NCBI GenBank assembly: GCA_026545765.1
Contig: CM048844.1
Location: forward strand, 57,756,932-57,820,931
Direction: 5' to 3'
DNA from: Plantago major
Lineage: Eukaryota > Streptophyta > Magnoliopsida > Lamiales > Plantaginaceae
Length of the DNA stretch: 64,000 bases
The notes below the pieces were generated by a model. That model worked only from the letters and a program-made list of their open reading frames with translations. It was not told where the DNA came from and made no database searches. The position numbers were made by a program, and so were the translations under genes. Within the stretch, counting starts at the first letter, position 1; every line of letters starts with the position of its first letter. Below are positions 25,680 through 36,520 of this stretch, one piece after another.

Positions 25680-26044
25680 TGATATGACGAATTAATAGTT
25701 TTTACAATTATAGAACATCGTACAGAAAATCAGTTGTTATTTGGGATTGTTTACATTTTCTGTGTTGGTATTGTTCTGTTCTTTTGAGCAGGTTCTTAAA
25801 CATTTTACTATGTTTTGGATTTTGGGCAAGTAAATAATCAATAGCTGAATGCTCTATACATTCATATCCCAATAAAAAGCCTAAAGAGTTTTGTGACGCT
25901 TTAAAGTGTGACTTCAGCAACATTTTCTATAAGCGTGCAGCAATTTTGGTGACTATAGAAAGGGTGACTATATTTGGTTTATAAAAGCTAGTATCTTGTA
26001 AATGAATACTATTGAAAAAATGATGAATATATGGGGCTATAGAT

Positions 26045-26079
26045 GGGCACCGCGCTTAGCGCGTTGTTCCAATTCTAAT
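26045..26079 (+). mobile_element. Possible Helitron 3' terminus
   Basis: gcaccgcgcttagcgcg can form a short GC hairpin (cgcg/cgcg around cttag), and about 11 bp later comes ctaat. Helitrons end in a hairpin followed by CTRR and insert before T. The rest of the element was not traced, so this is a suggestion only. Confidence 0.35.
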
Positions 26080-26825
26080 ATATGCATAAACACGAATCAT
26101 CCATATATTTCGGTTATCTTACCTACACAATTTAGAGATAAGGTTAAAGAGTAAGTTTTATAAGAAACACCCTCTAGATAGAGACATAGAAACAAAGTTT
26201 CTATATATTACATATTGACCCCAAACAAAAACTACTTCCTAAATGCTACCCAACCAAGGGCCAACTACTAGATTGAGAAAATGGATCCATATATAAACGT
26301 TATAACCCGGAAAAACACACAAGCTGCCGTCATAAATGCTCAAAACAGCTCATACGAAAATTCTCTCTCTAGAAACTCTCCACCAAAACAGTTCCGATCA
26401 AGCCGGTTTCTGATCGGAAATCGCTCCGAAAACTGTCAACTAAGAAGATATGAGCTAGAAACCTTCATCTGGAGCTGGAACAAAGGTAAGATCTGATTTC
26501 GAACGTTTGTTTTGAGATTTTTGATAGTTTTTCATCGTTCTTCATGTTACGAAATTGTTGATGAGCTATTTTTCATCATGTTTACGTCGATTTTAATTGA
26601 AATTTTTTGTCGTTATTGTTCATAGATGTCGGAATCGGCTTCAAACTCTGCAACTACATACACTGATGATCCTACAGTGATTCAAACCACAGGTCCATGT
26701 TCTCTTCCAATATTGCTATGATTTCAGCTTTTTTGTTCTGTAAAAATTATACTACGAACTCGATGTGAAGTTGTTACAGACATAATATAATCACTATGTT
26801 CTCACTATGATCTGTAATATAATCA

Positions 26826-27075
26826 CTATGTTCTCTGTCACTAATGCTATGATCTGTATTTTTCATTGCTATGTTCTCTGCCTCTAGTATTATGATCTCT
26901 ATCATAATTGCTATGTTCTCTGCATCTAATGCTATGATCTCTGTTATAATTTCTATGTTCTCTGCCACTAATGCTATGATCTGTATTTTTCATTGCTATG
27001 TTCTCTGCCTCTAGTATTATGATCTCTATCATAATTGCTATGTTCTCTGCATCTAATGCTATGATCTCTGTTATG
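26826..27075. repeat. 127-bp tandem duplication made of TATGTTCTC/TATGATCTC motifs
   Basis: Copy 1 begins at 26826 (ctatgttctctgtcactaat) and copy 2 at 26953 (ctatgttctctgccactaat), nearly identical for about 122 bp. Inside each copy the 9-bp motif tatgttctc or tatgatctc recurs at roughly 20-30 bp spacing. Confidence 0.9.
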
Positions 27076-27306
27076 AGAGAGTGTTTGAGGGAGGATTCAA
27101 CACTCCCACCACTGATGAGGGCTGCAGACATTGTAGCTCGTCTAGAGCTGATTGAACTTCGCCAACCTCAACGTCTGATGTGGGCTTCTCAGTTGAGAAA
27201 CCAGCTTGTCAACCTCCATTCAATGGGAGGTGGTAGGGGTGGTTCTTTTGAGAACCTCTACATGACTGAAGCTATCAAGTTTGTGGAGGGAATGCAGCGG
27301 TTGTAA
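27063..27306 (+). other. Unrecognised coding scrap with conserved LPPLMRAA peptide
   Basis: A frame running from the motif array into TAA at 27304-27306 reads RECLREDSTLPPLMRAADIV, then LIELRQPQRLMWASQLRNQL and ends FVEGMQRL. An aataaa polyadenylation-like signal follows at about 27369, so this looks like the last exon of a gene or transposon ORF. Family unknown. The same LPPLMRAA block recurs on the other strand at 27672-27926. Confidence 0.4.
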
Positions 27307-27409
27307 TCTTATATTTTCCTATTCTCAATCTATGTAATAATTCAGCATTCAGTAGAATGCTTTTATCAATAAAGGATTATGTTTTTCTTAATCACTGTGT
27401 TTGTGTTCT

Positions 27410-27690
27410 TTTTATTTATATTGAGTTCATACGGTATAATACTGAAATCATACAGGATAACAATGAGATCATAGCTTCTTATATTGAGATCATAATTCGG
27501 AACAAAAGTATCACAGCAGACATAATACTGAGAACATAATATATAATAATGATATCGTATAGAATAACAATGAGATCCTAGTTCTGAACAAATGTATCAC
27601 TGTAGATATAACACTGAGATCATAGCGTATAATAATGAGATCATAGTGTATAACACTGAGATCATAGGTACTTATATTGAGATCATAATC
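27410..27690. repeat. Motif array in reverse orientation (GAGATCATA)
   Basis: About ten copies of gagatcata or variants (gagaacata, gagatccta) lie 20-30 bp apart. They are the reverse complement of the tatgatctc/tatgttctc motif of the flanking arrays. Spacers are AT-rich and not conserved. Confidence 0.8.
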
Positions 27691-27926
27691 CATAAAACTG
27701 AAGAAAGAGAATAATTCTCCTTAGCAGGATTTGCAGCCCTCATTAGTGGTGGGAGTACATAATCCTCCTTAGCAGGATTTGCTATGTCTTTACTACCCTT
27801 CACAGGCACCCCAACAAGCTGTGACTCCCCCCTCCTACCGGGCTTCACCTTAAGCCGCTCATCATCAGGCTTGAAAATATTATTCTTGTTGCCCCTAGTC
27901 TTCTTAGCATTCTTTGCATCAGGCAC
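27672..27926 (-). other. Minus-strand coding scrap repeating LPPLMRAA
   Basis: The frame begins MPDAKNAKKTRGNKNNIFKP, is Lys/Arg-rich at first, and then contains ANPAKEDYVLPPLMRAANPA, i.e. the LPPLMRAA block between two NPAKE repeats. The DNA at 27717-27780 is the inverted counterpart of 27090-27125 on the plus strand. Function unknown. Confidence 0.35.
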
Positions 27927-27984
27927 TAATGAAAGAAGAGAAAGGGAAAAGAGACATAAGATATAAAGAACAAAAAACTACTCT

Positions 27985-28385
27985 GTTCAACAAAAACTAT
28001 GTTCTCAAAGAATACAAGGTATTATTACAACATAAACAACTATGTTCAATAAATCTATGATCTCAACATACACAACTATGTTCTCAACCAAAGACACTAT
28101 GTTCTCAAGAAAACAGTCTATGATCTCAACATAAACAATTATGTTCTCAAGCAAAACATCCTATGATCTCAACATAAACTACTATGTTCTAAACCAAAAA
28201 AACTATGATCTCAACAAAAACAAAGTTAACATCTCAATATAAAACATCTATGATCTCAACAGAACAATGACAACTATGTTCTCAAAAGCATAGATATCAA
28301 CTATGTTTCACAGAACATAACAAGCAAAAACAACCACTATGTTCTCAACCAAACCAACTATGCTATTAAAAAATGCATATGATCT
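27985..28385. repeat. Motif array in forward orientation (CTATGTTCTCAA / CTATGATCTCAA)
   Basis: At least twelve copies of ctatgttctcaa or ctatgatctcaa occur in 400 bp, with A/C-rich spacers of about 10-20 bp. The two variants roughly alternate. Orientation is the same as in the 26.8-kb array and opposite to the 27.4-kb array. Confidence 0.85.
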
Positions 28386-28934
28386 CAAACAACAAATACA
28401 AAACACAGAAAAACCGCAAAAACTAACAACAAATCACACATGTAGAACCCAGGCAAAAACCCTAGGATCTCAAACAAGTACCTTCCCCAGAACCCTTGCA
28501 CTTGGAATTCAACAACAAAGGTGTTTTAGACAGCAATTCTCGCCGCTTTTCGCCGGACATTCTACGGAGATCTAAACAACGACGAAAACTTCCGATCAAA
28601 CTCAAAAACGGAAAAAAAACCGTCAATCAAAAGCGAATAACAAAATAGCAACAAAAAAACTTACAATGTGAGCAAAGAATTCCACGTGAAAACAGAGATC
28701 GCAAGCTTTAATGGCGTGAAAGTCCGAGAAATTTTTAGACGAAAAAGGAAAGAGAGAAGAAAGATCGCGGAAAGTGAAAATGAAACTGATTAAATCGAGA
28801 AAACGGGTCATATAGCCCGGATCCGCGAAAAACACTAAAAAATGAACTGGTTAATGATAAATTGCAAAAAGCCCCGTTTCTAGATAAAATAGCTAGAAAC
28901 TGTTTCTCCCAACACTTTGTGAAGGTTAAATAAA

Positions 28935-29720
28935 GAAAACACTAAAATAATACACCCCACATGCACGGCGTGTTATATAATTTCTTTTATGTTTAATATT
29001 AGCAAAATGTTATTTTAAACATCAAATATTAAACCGTAAATTAAAGATTGTTTTCAAGTGTTGAAAATTGGCGAATAGATATAATTACACTGGCAGAGAG
29101 AGAGAGTGTTGTGTTAATGGATATTTTCGGTTGTTTTCGCGAAAAGAAAAGCTATTAATAAGGGCGGGCCAAATTAGTTACTAAGATATTTAGAAAGAAG
29201 GATATATCAAATTTGCTCCGACGCCGACAAGTTTTTCATTAAAAGATGTGTAGGAGCCAGGAGGTAGAATATAGTAAAATGTCAACCTTTTACCGAATCT
29301 AGTTTTAATATAGACATTTCCATATAATATGTAAATTTGATGCCCTATCTCCAACCATATTCATTCTCAAGTTCAACAAATAATGTGGAATTAGTACCAT
29401 TTAATTTGTTTTTCCCATCACCTTCCATTCCGTGTAAGGAAAGTTTGTCCTGTAATAAATTTCGGAAATGTAGTATATCAACAATACCGTATAAGGAAGT
29501 TTTGAAGAGGAAAAGGAAGAGTGCCATAAGTTAGGAAAATTATTACGTTTCTATATTTTTTATATTTAAAATGAGAATTTGTTGCACTTCATGTAGCTTC
29601 AAATGGTAATGCCATCAAATCATATATCAATTTTTATTTTATTTTGATATCTAATTGCAAGGAATCCATCTATCTATCCATCCATATATTATGTAAAGCA
29701 CAAGGGTTTAAACCTTACCA
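28935..29720. other. AT-rich intergenic DNA, nothing recognised
   Basis: No gene, terminal repeat or coding motif could be supported. The opposed short frames at 29337-29534 are shadows of each other without family features. Confidence 0.4.
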
Positions 29721-29730
29721 GATTAATTTA

Positions 29731-30345
29731 ATCCTACGTGTAATTTTGTAGAATTATTTGTATTTTAGCGAGTATATATTTCATTGTTATTTTTGGTATG
29801 TTGTCTACATATATAGTTTTTATTAAATCTCATAAAACTTTACCTACAAAAATCCGAAAAATATTTTGAACATATATTTGAATTCGTCGTGACGAGACGA
29901 ATCCATAGACACCAATCTTGAATAGTATTATTTCAATAAATCATTTTATTCATTAAAATAAAATATAAATTTATTAAATAAGATAAAATGAATTAATGAA
30001 AATTTAAAAATAGAGTATTTATTAAATAAATTCAATCCTACTTGAAATTTTGTGGAATTAGTTACATTTTTAATCAGTATATCTTCCACTATTTATTTTT
30101 GTTATGTTGGCTGAATATATCATTTTTATTAAATCTAATATAAATTAAATTTATCTACAAAACTCCGAAAAATATTGTGAACATATATTTGAATTCACCG
30201 TGACAAGACGAATCTATAGACACCAATCTAGATTATTATTATTAATTAAATAAATCATTTTATTCACTAAAATAATATATATATTTACTAAAGAAGATAA
30301 AATGAAATAATGGAATTTTAAAAAAATAGAGCATTTATTAAATAT
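29731..30345. repeat. Diverged tandem duplication, unit about 304 bp
   Basis: Copy 1 (about 29731-30034) and copy 2 (about 30035-30345) share in order atcctac.tg..attttgt, tccgaaaaatatt, gaacatatatttgaattc, gac(g/a)agacgaatc and gacaccaatct. They are roughly 80 percent alike by eye and non-coding. Confidence 0.75.
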
Positions 30346-30399
30346 TGAATACTCCACCCATCTATTTAACAAGAAATGAATAGATATTTAGATTTTCAA

Positions 30400-30533
30400 T
30401 TATAAATTTTGATTCTACGGTTGAGCAAAATCCGAATAGGGGGGCCAAAATTTTGTTCCATGATGTTTTGCCAGGTTAAACGTGAGACTAATGTTTTAGC
30501 GCTCAGATTATCAGTTGGGTGTTCTTATATATA
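30400..30533 (+). pseudogene. RNase H-like C-terminal scrap, copy 1
   Basis: The frame reading QVKRETNVLALRLSVGCSY matches the last helix region of the RVT_3-type RNase H-like domain common in plant LINE-derived sequences (V.RE.N..AH.L). The flanking ggttgagcaaaatccgaata repeats almost exactly at 32590, where a longer piece of the same domain survives. The copy here lacks the middle of the domain. Confidence 0.55.
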
Positions 30534-30604
30534 TAACTAGAACGTGAGCGTGTCATTGTGACATCTAATTACAAATAATAATAAAAGTATATGAAGGTAA
30601 GTGC

Positions 30605-30950
30605 AATCGTTGTTTCTGATAATGAATTGTTTTTTTAGTTGAATTAAGATTTTGGATAGTGTGAATTGATCTGTTCCAATTTGATTAAAGAAGATGGAGA
30701 AGAAATATTGGTTATCATTGCTGTTTTTTTCTTTAATGATGAATTGATTTTATTTGAGTTCAATTAGGGTTTTGAATTTATTGGAGAAGACATATTGAGT
30801 TTTTTTAATGATGAATTGATTCTGTTGGGGTTGATTTAGGGGCTTGAAATTTCATTAGAGAAGACAAATTGAGTTTTTTTAATGATGAATTGATTTTGTT
30901 GGAGTTGCGTTAAGGCTTAGAATTAGAATGAATAAAACATATTGGTTTTT
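30605..30950. repeat. Imperfect tandem repeats, unit about 74 bp
   Basis: Three clear units begin aatgatgaattgatt at about 30736, 30811 and 30883; each continues with a gttgga/ggttga block, a tagggttttgaa-like block and gagaagac. A weaker fourth unit precedes them. Non-coding. Confidence 0.75.
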
Positions 30951-31107
30951 TTGTAATTAAAGTCTAATTTACATGCATATCACAATCGGTTCAATTTAAC
31001 TTAAATTAAGTACTCAATTGCACACTCTAATAGTTGTCCACTTACTCCCTCCGTCCCGGAGAAGCTGTCATCGTTATTGTTCATGCACAGATTTTAAGGA
31101 GAGTAAG

Positions 31108-32050
31108 GTCCTGTTTACCACTAGCTTTCCAGCTAGCTTTTCAGCTCCATTAGCTTTTTTTTACCATTGATTAGTAAAAAGCTTGTTACGTGAACGCGCA
31201 GCTTTTTAAATCAGCTAGCTGGTTGAAGAAGTTACCCAGGTTAGCTTTTTTTTTAAAAAAAAAGCTACTTGTTATCTTTTTATTCCGAAAATATCCCTAA
31301 CCTAAATTAAATAAAGTAAAATCAATCGTTAGTATTATTCTCGTGTTCTATCTTTTACTGCGGTGCCGTTCTGTGTTCCATCGCCTCTCGGTTGCTTTAC
31401 ATAATTACATTAGGATACACTCAGAAGATGATCTAATATTTAATGTACTTGAGAGTCATCCGGATTATATACCCTTTGAAGAACTCCCTGACACTGCTAG
31501 TGCCACCAACCGTGAAAATTTAAGAGAAACATCTACTGAGATGAATGTAATCCGTGACAACATTGCAGATTTGATATGGGAAAGTGATGATTTAGCTTAG
31601 TTACTTTTCTCAATAGACGACTTATATTTTATATTTGTTAGAACCTTTGTTATACATTTTGTGTACTTGTTTGCAACTTGCATAAGTTACTAATTTTTTT
31701 TTTCCGTATTGAGTTAGAATGCTCAACGAATATTTATTTTCAACTTCTGATAATTTTCAATGATGTTATTAAAGTGGCGGTGAAAAGTACGTTGAATATA
31801 TATTAAAATAATTAGACAAAAATGTGATGTACTATTATTTAGAAAAAATAAGAGTAATGCACTTTTATGTCATTTTATAAAATACCAGCTAGCTTATCAG
31901 CTAATTTGCTAAACACCTACATTAAAATCAGCTAGCTTTTCAGCTAGTTAATCAACTACCTATTCAGCTAGTTTTTCAGCTACCTATTCAACTACCAGCT
32001 AGTTAATCAGCTACCAACTAGCTTTTCAGCTAGTTTTGCTAAACAAGGCC
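31108..32050 (+). mobile_element. PIF/Harbinger deletion derivative
   Basis: The 943-bp element has inverted ends ggtcctgttta and ggccttgttta and the 3-bp duplication taa on both sides (31105-31107 and 32051-32053), as PIF/Harbinger elements produce. Subterminal regions are full of agctagctttt/cagctagttttt repeats that can pair. It keeps only the C-terminal end of the transposase frame. Confidence 0.82.
31343..31600 (+). pseudogene. PIF/Harbinger transposase C-terminal fragment
   Basis: The frame 31343-31600 contains ALHNYIRIHSEDDLIFNVLE, matching the conserved LHN(F/Y)IR region near the end of DDE-type Harbinger nucleases, followed by an acidic tail and a stop. The catalytic D, D and E regions are absent. 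The piece probably remains from internal deletion of an autonomous element. Confidence 0.7.
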
Positions 32051-32569
32051 TAATATTATAACGCTATATAGTTCATGTGGGGTTTACTTTATGACTTTAT
32101 TGGTAGTTGATTTGATTGTTTAAGATACTTTTTGACTTTTTTAAGAGTAGTGGAGGATATAAAATTATATAATTGTTCCTAAAATGGCAAAGAAATGAAA
32201 GTAGACAACTCTACCGGGACGCCCAAAATGGCAAAAGTGGACAACTTCTAGCATTTACGTAACACACTACGTGTGTTAAAGGGCTTTTATATAAACCAAT
32301 GAATCTGTGATTGAAAAAAAAGAGAGAAAACATTTAAAAATAATAAATAAAAGGGAGAAACTTATGCCAATAGGATTCGAACCCTGCACCTTCTACTGAA
32401 ACAATGACACATGTACGTAAAAGATTCAAATTGAATTAGTAAGATCAACGGATAAAATTTAAATTGCATTACAAACTTAGTGAAACTTTTTGAATTATTA
32501 TACTACTTTGAATATACTGTAATATAAAAAGTTGATGGGTTAAATTCACCTGATTCATTCAAATTCCAG

Positions 32570-32945
32570 CCATCCTACGTGAAATTTTGATACGGTTGAG
32601 CAGAGTCCGAATATGGGGACGTATTAGTGTTGTTGCTAGGGATCATGAGGGCAATGTTATTGCTTGGTGAAATTTTTTTATGTCTATGATTGTTGAAAAT
32701 GCGGAAGGTTGACCTGCCAAATTAAGAACAAAATTTGTTCGAGATTTTGAGTGGCAACATGTAGTAATTGAAAGGAATTGTTCTTTGGTGATTAGATCTT
32801 TTAAATCGACAAATTTTAACTTTGCCACTTTGTTTCACTTTTCAAAGAAGTTCAGGTATTTGATGGAGAATTAAGCTTTGCCAAGTTAAACGTGAGGGTA
32901 ACATTTTAGCACATAGATTATCAGTTGGGTGTTCTTATAATGATG
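32570..32945 (+). pseudogene. RNase H-like domain remnant (LINE type), copy 2
   Basis: Pieces read VVARDHEGNVIAW, then IVENAEG, VVIERNCSLVIRSF and, near 32885, VKREGNILAHRLSVGCSY. These are the successive blocks of the RVT_3 RNase H-like fold (RD..G, aEa.A, E.D, R..N..AH). Stops and frameshifts interrupt it. A shorter copy lies at 30400-30533. Confidence 0.6.
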
Positions 32946-33485
32946 TTGGTTTGGTATATTTGTATTATACGATCTTGGTATATTTGTTACTAGATGTGCT
33001 TTTTTCAGTTCCAGGAGATAGAAGAGATACACATGAGTTAATTGGTGGTGTGTTGATCTTTACATGTCTATCAACAACATTTTACACGTGAAGACTTTCA
33101 AGTTTCTTTTCTTTATGTATAAGATTCGATCGGTAGGATGAGGTATAAGGGTTCTCTTCTCTACGGTCTCTGGCTGGAAGGACTGATTCTATCCAACCCG
33201 AATTCAACCCCGTTCGAAATAATGATGCTCAGTCATCATAGTTAATAAATTTATTATACGGAGATATCATGGTTACCAAATTCCTGCATGAACATAGAGA
33301 CTGTCCACTTAGCTATAAGGAAAATAAAGTGACGAAAAGCAACGCTCTCGATCGCTAGTGAGAGGACTGAGTTGGGCTTGGCATATACTCTAACCCGTTT
33401 CATACCTTTGTTACAAGACCCGATCAATGCATTTTTTGATTAAGTTAGTAAAAAGTACATTTTTCTCCGACTGGGGGTGGGGAGT

Positions 33486-33775
33486 CAGCATGTACTCTCT
33501 AGATGGGGAAACTCTCTTCGATCTTTGCTCTACTTTCTTGATCCATAATGGACCTGGGGATATGATACTCTCTAGGTGGGGAAACTCAATTCGGTCTTAT
33601 CTCTACTTTCTTGATCTCCATAACAAGCCGGAGAGGGGGGATCAGCTTACTCTCTAGGCGAAGAAAATGCATTCAATCTTCTCTGTACTTTCTTGATCTC
33701 CATGACGGAAGTCTGGCAGGTACTCTCTAAACTCTCTTCTATCTTCTCTCTACTTTCTTCATCCATAACGGGCCC
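33486..33775. repeat. Four imperfect tandem repeats of about 80 bp
   Basis: Each unit contains tactctctag(r)tggggaaactc, ttcrrtcttntctctactttcttgat and ccataa. Units start at about 33490, 33570, 33645 and 33718. Composition is unlike the surroundings; not coding in any consistent frame. Confidence 0.75.
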
Positions 33776-33977
33776 GGGGGAGGGGACAACCGTACCATGT
33801 GAAATTATGTTTGTAGAATAATAATTTTTGTATCTTTGGTGGGGTGACGCATACCACCGCGGGGTTGTTGGGAACCGTGGGTGAAAAAATAACCGTAGCA
33901 TGTGAAATTAAGTTTGTATAATTTTTTTTGTTGTGTTGTGGGGTGACCACATACCACCGCGGGGTTGTTTGGAACAA
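33776..33977. repeat. Two tandem units of about 105 bp
   Basis: Both units contain accgta(c/g)catgtgaaatta, a T/A-rich spacer, ggggtgac and ataccaccgcggggttgtt(g/t)ggaac. They directly follow the preceding repeat array, so the two arrays may belong to one unit-rich element. Confidence 0.75.
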
Positions 33978-34264
33978 CCCTATTGATAATTAAGTTAATT
34001 TTTTGTGTGTTGTATACTTTTGTATTTTATTTTGGTTCCGTTTGAGGGATAATTTAAAAAAAAAATATGTATCTGCTACTAATTAACAGGTCGGGTACGG
34101 TAGGACCCTATTTTTACATTTTCTATAGTTAACATAAATAAACACTCAATGATATAATATTGGATGAAGAAGGACTACCAACTGACACCACGATCATCGT
34201 TATTCACATAAATTTAACTATTTTATTTTTCTCGATTAACCCCTTTCTATTTATTATTAAAAGT

Positions 34265-34310
34265 GAACTATACCATGGCATCGCCACGGGTTAGTACTAG
34301 TAAATTATTT
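34265..34310 (+). mobile_element. Possible Helitron 3' end
   Basis: ggcatcgccacgggttagta is followed by ctagt. Plant Helitron ends often read as a short GC hairpin with cgggtta followed by CTAGT. The 5' partner was not identified; weak. Confidence 0.3.
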
Positions 34311-34427
34311 TAAAAGATGCAAACTTAAAAATACGTCACTCTTTAAATAGGACAGTTAGGAATAACAATTGAAAAATGTAGCTAAAAATAGCTAAAACAA
34401 TATACAACTTGCAAAAACTATATTGTA

Positions 34428-34672
34428 ATCCCTCCGTCCCGAACATTTGGATCCAATTTGACTTTTTCGGTCAACCGTCTCCAACTTCGACTATGAATTA
34501 ATCTTAAACCGCAAATATAAAATATTCCATTAAATTATATAATGAACCTTTAGGGACTAAACTTCTATTATATAAATTAATTGAATATTTTACATTTACG
34601 GTTTAAGATTAATTCATAGTCGAAATTGGAGACGGTTGACCGAAAAAATCCAAATGTTCGGGACTAAGGGAG
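34428..34672. mobile_element. Stowaway MITE, well preserved
   Basis: Inverted ends (left tccctccgtcccgaacattt, right read inverted tcccttagtcccgaacattt) extend inward so that nearly the whole 245 bp can fold back: ggtcaaccgtctccaacttc pairs with its inverse at 34620. TA lies outside both ends. Confidence 0.9.
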
Positions 34673-36458
34673 TAATTCCTAAGTTACAGATCCACTTTAT
34701 AGACATTTTCAAACTTCATCATTTTCAATAATCATATAACTTTAGAAGGACAAAAATGCTTACCCTCAGTTTCTCTGACTAGATGTCTTATCTTGACATT
34801 TCGCGTCAATAGTTTAAATTTTGATTACGATTTAGTATAATTTTATTAAATATTTTATATTTACGGTGTAATATTAAATCTTAATTAAAATTAGAAAACG
34901 TTAACGGTAGAAAATTAAAATGGTTCTCATATGGGAAGGGGAAGTAACTCATTCTTACACGTTTTCATGTAAAGAAAATATGCTAACGGTATGCATTGCA
35001 TTTATTTATTTCAGTTTATAATAATTTACGAACTTCACTATCTATAAAAAAAAAGGCATCCAAACATGTTATTACTTTCCTAAACAACAAACAACCTTTA
35101 TTAATAATTTACAACAGTTACATAAATTGAGTAAATTTTTTGATATACAATCTCTAGATAATTTATCTAAAGACGGACTTATATTATCAAAAAAATCATT
35201 AATATTATTAAACAACACCTATATTATCAACATAGAGTATGTGTTTTTCATATTATAACAATATTTATTTCGTTAGCAACATATACATTTTGATTATTAA
35301 AATGTATGATTTTATTAATAACATAAACCGTCTCTATATAAATTATCTAAAGATCGTTCTCATGAGACTTTCTGACATAAATTAGTTTGTGATTTTTAAA
35401 ATTCTATGGTTGTCCTAAACTTTTCAGAAGGTCAAAATAAATTTTTAAATATTCAAGGGCCTCTCTGCAATTTCCAAGAATCAATTCGAATACATCTCAA
35501 GATCTGGGGTAATAAAGCAACCAACTAGAGATTAGGGTAAACTGTTCAAATAGGAAAACAGGAGGGATCTCATTTTGCTATTAGACAATTTTTGTAATTG
35601 GAATCACAGGTCCCCAGGTCGTATCGAATTCTCAAAAACAACTCCTTGAACTTTCTAAAAGCTTCGATTCAGTCCCTGTAACAAAGCGAAAGTTTTCCAA
35701 AACTTTGTTTCATCAACCTTTAACAAATCTCAGTTTCAAAACGCCATCTACATCATCAACCGAACTAGATGCGACGCTTTTCAAAAGGAAATTCCATAGA
35801 GCATAGGGACGAATGATACTCTGGCTTCTTCCTCCCTGCATTTCCGACCAATTACACAACACAAGCCGCAATTCCTGAAATTGTATTCAATTCCTGGCGA
35901 TAATCGAGTTGGGATTACCGAGTATTTGGAGGTAATTTGCGAAATTGAGGCTTGTCGCTTTCACTCGAATTCGAACCGCTATTGGAGAGTTGAGCAAAGG
36001 AATTGGGTGTGTGTTAGAGAGTGTGAGGGCTGAGTGTGAGGTTTCGTAGTTGGAGCTAGATCCAGTGCGTCGTCCTGTCACCTGTGCTGTGCCTGTGACA
36101 GTGGCCCTGGGATTCAAAATTTTGTGGACTGTCTTCTTCGCTCCATGTCAAAAGCTTCGCGAAGCTTCAAGTTCGCCATTAATGGCGGCCAGATGAAGAA
36201 GAAGAGAAGATGAAGTATTTCGTGGAATTATATGGTCCAGACTTGTTTGAAGAAGAAAGAAAGGAATGAGTCGTATGTAAAAAAGAAAGAGAAGAAGAAG
36301 AGAAGAAGAAGAGAAGGAGAGAGGATAATACCAATTTAACCTTGTATTTGATCTAGTGGCTAGGATTATTTGATCAATTTGATGGTTGAGATCGAGTACA
36401 ACCCCCTGGATGAACATTCATCCAAAACAAGGTGGATGACTTCAAAATCCAATCATGC
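34673..36458. other. Intergenic DNA; GA-rich tract and two perfect palindromes
   Basis: No gene was recognised. From 35450 on, composition is more balanced, and a minus-strand frame at 35887-36117 has no family features. A GA-rich tract (gaagaagaagagaag) lies at 36280-36330. aagcttcgcgaagctt (36152-36167) and cgccattaatggcg (36175-36188) are perfect palindromes 7 bp apart. Confidence 0.4.
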
Positions 36459-36520
36459 GTGGGTACTTATCTAGGATATAGGTTCGGTCTGAAGGCAGAA
36501 CCTCCTGATTAAATCTGGCT
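36459..36520 (-). other. Remnant of a Copia leader and primer site
   Basis: The stretch gtgggtacttatctaggata through gaaggcagaacctcctgatt matches element A's own leader at 39630-39693, with the primer site degraded. It touches the LTR at 36521 on the side where a 5' leader would be. So this LTR has leader on one side and pol on the other. Confidence 0.6.

Larger units (their letters stand above)
26188..28907. mobile_element. Element-like block with alternating TATGWTCTC arrays
   Basis: Weak inverted ends (agaaacaaagtttctatatatta at 26188 and, inverted at 28907, agaaacagtttctagctatttta) enclose a leader, a short first exon-like frame beginning MSESASNSATTYTDDPTVIQ at 26625, three motif arrays in alternating orientation, and two coding scraps on opposite strands. 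The layout suggests an internally deleted and rearranged DNA transposon. No transposase catalytic motif is visible and the superfamily is not established; no flanking duplication was found. Confidence 0.4.
31045..32250. mobile_element. Stowaway MITE interrupted by a Harbinger element
   Basis: The left end ctccctccgtcccggagaag follows a TA at 31043-31044. The matching interior resumes after 32050, with sequence typical of Stowaway interiors (gtggacaact, gggac), but the right inverted repeat is degraded and its exact end is unclear. The 31108-32050 insertion splits it. Confidence 0.6.

Noticed and set aside
27985..28385. CRISPR-like spaced repeats
   Set aside because: Motif is only 9-12 bp, spacers vary in length, and the context is a plant genome; not a CRISPR array.
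32366..32400. tRNA-like ggattcgaaccctgcacc
   Set aside because: Resembles only the T arm of a tRNA; the remaining arms are absent, so no tRNA gene is called.
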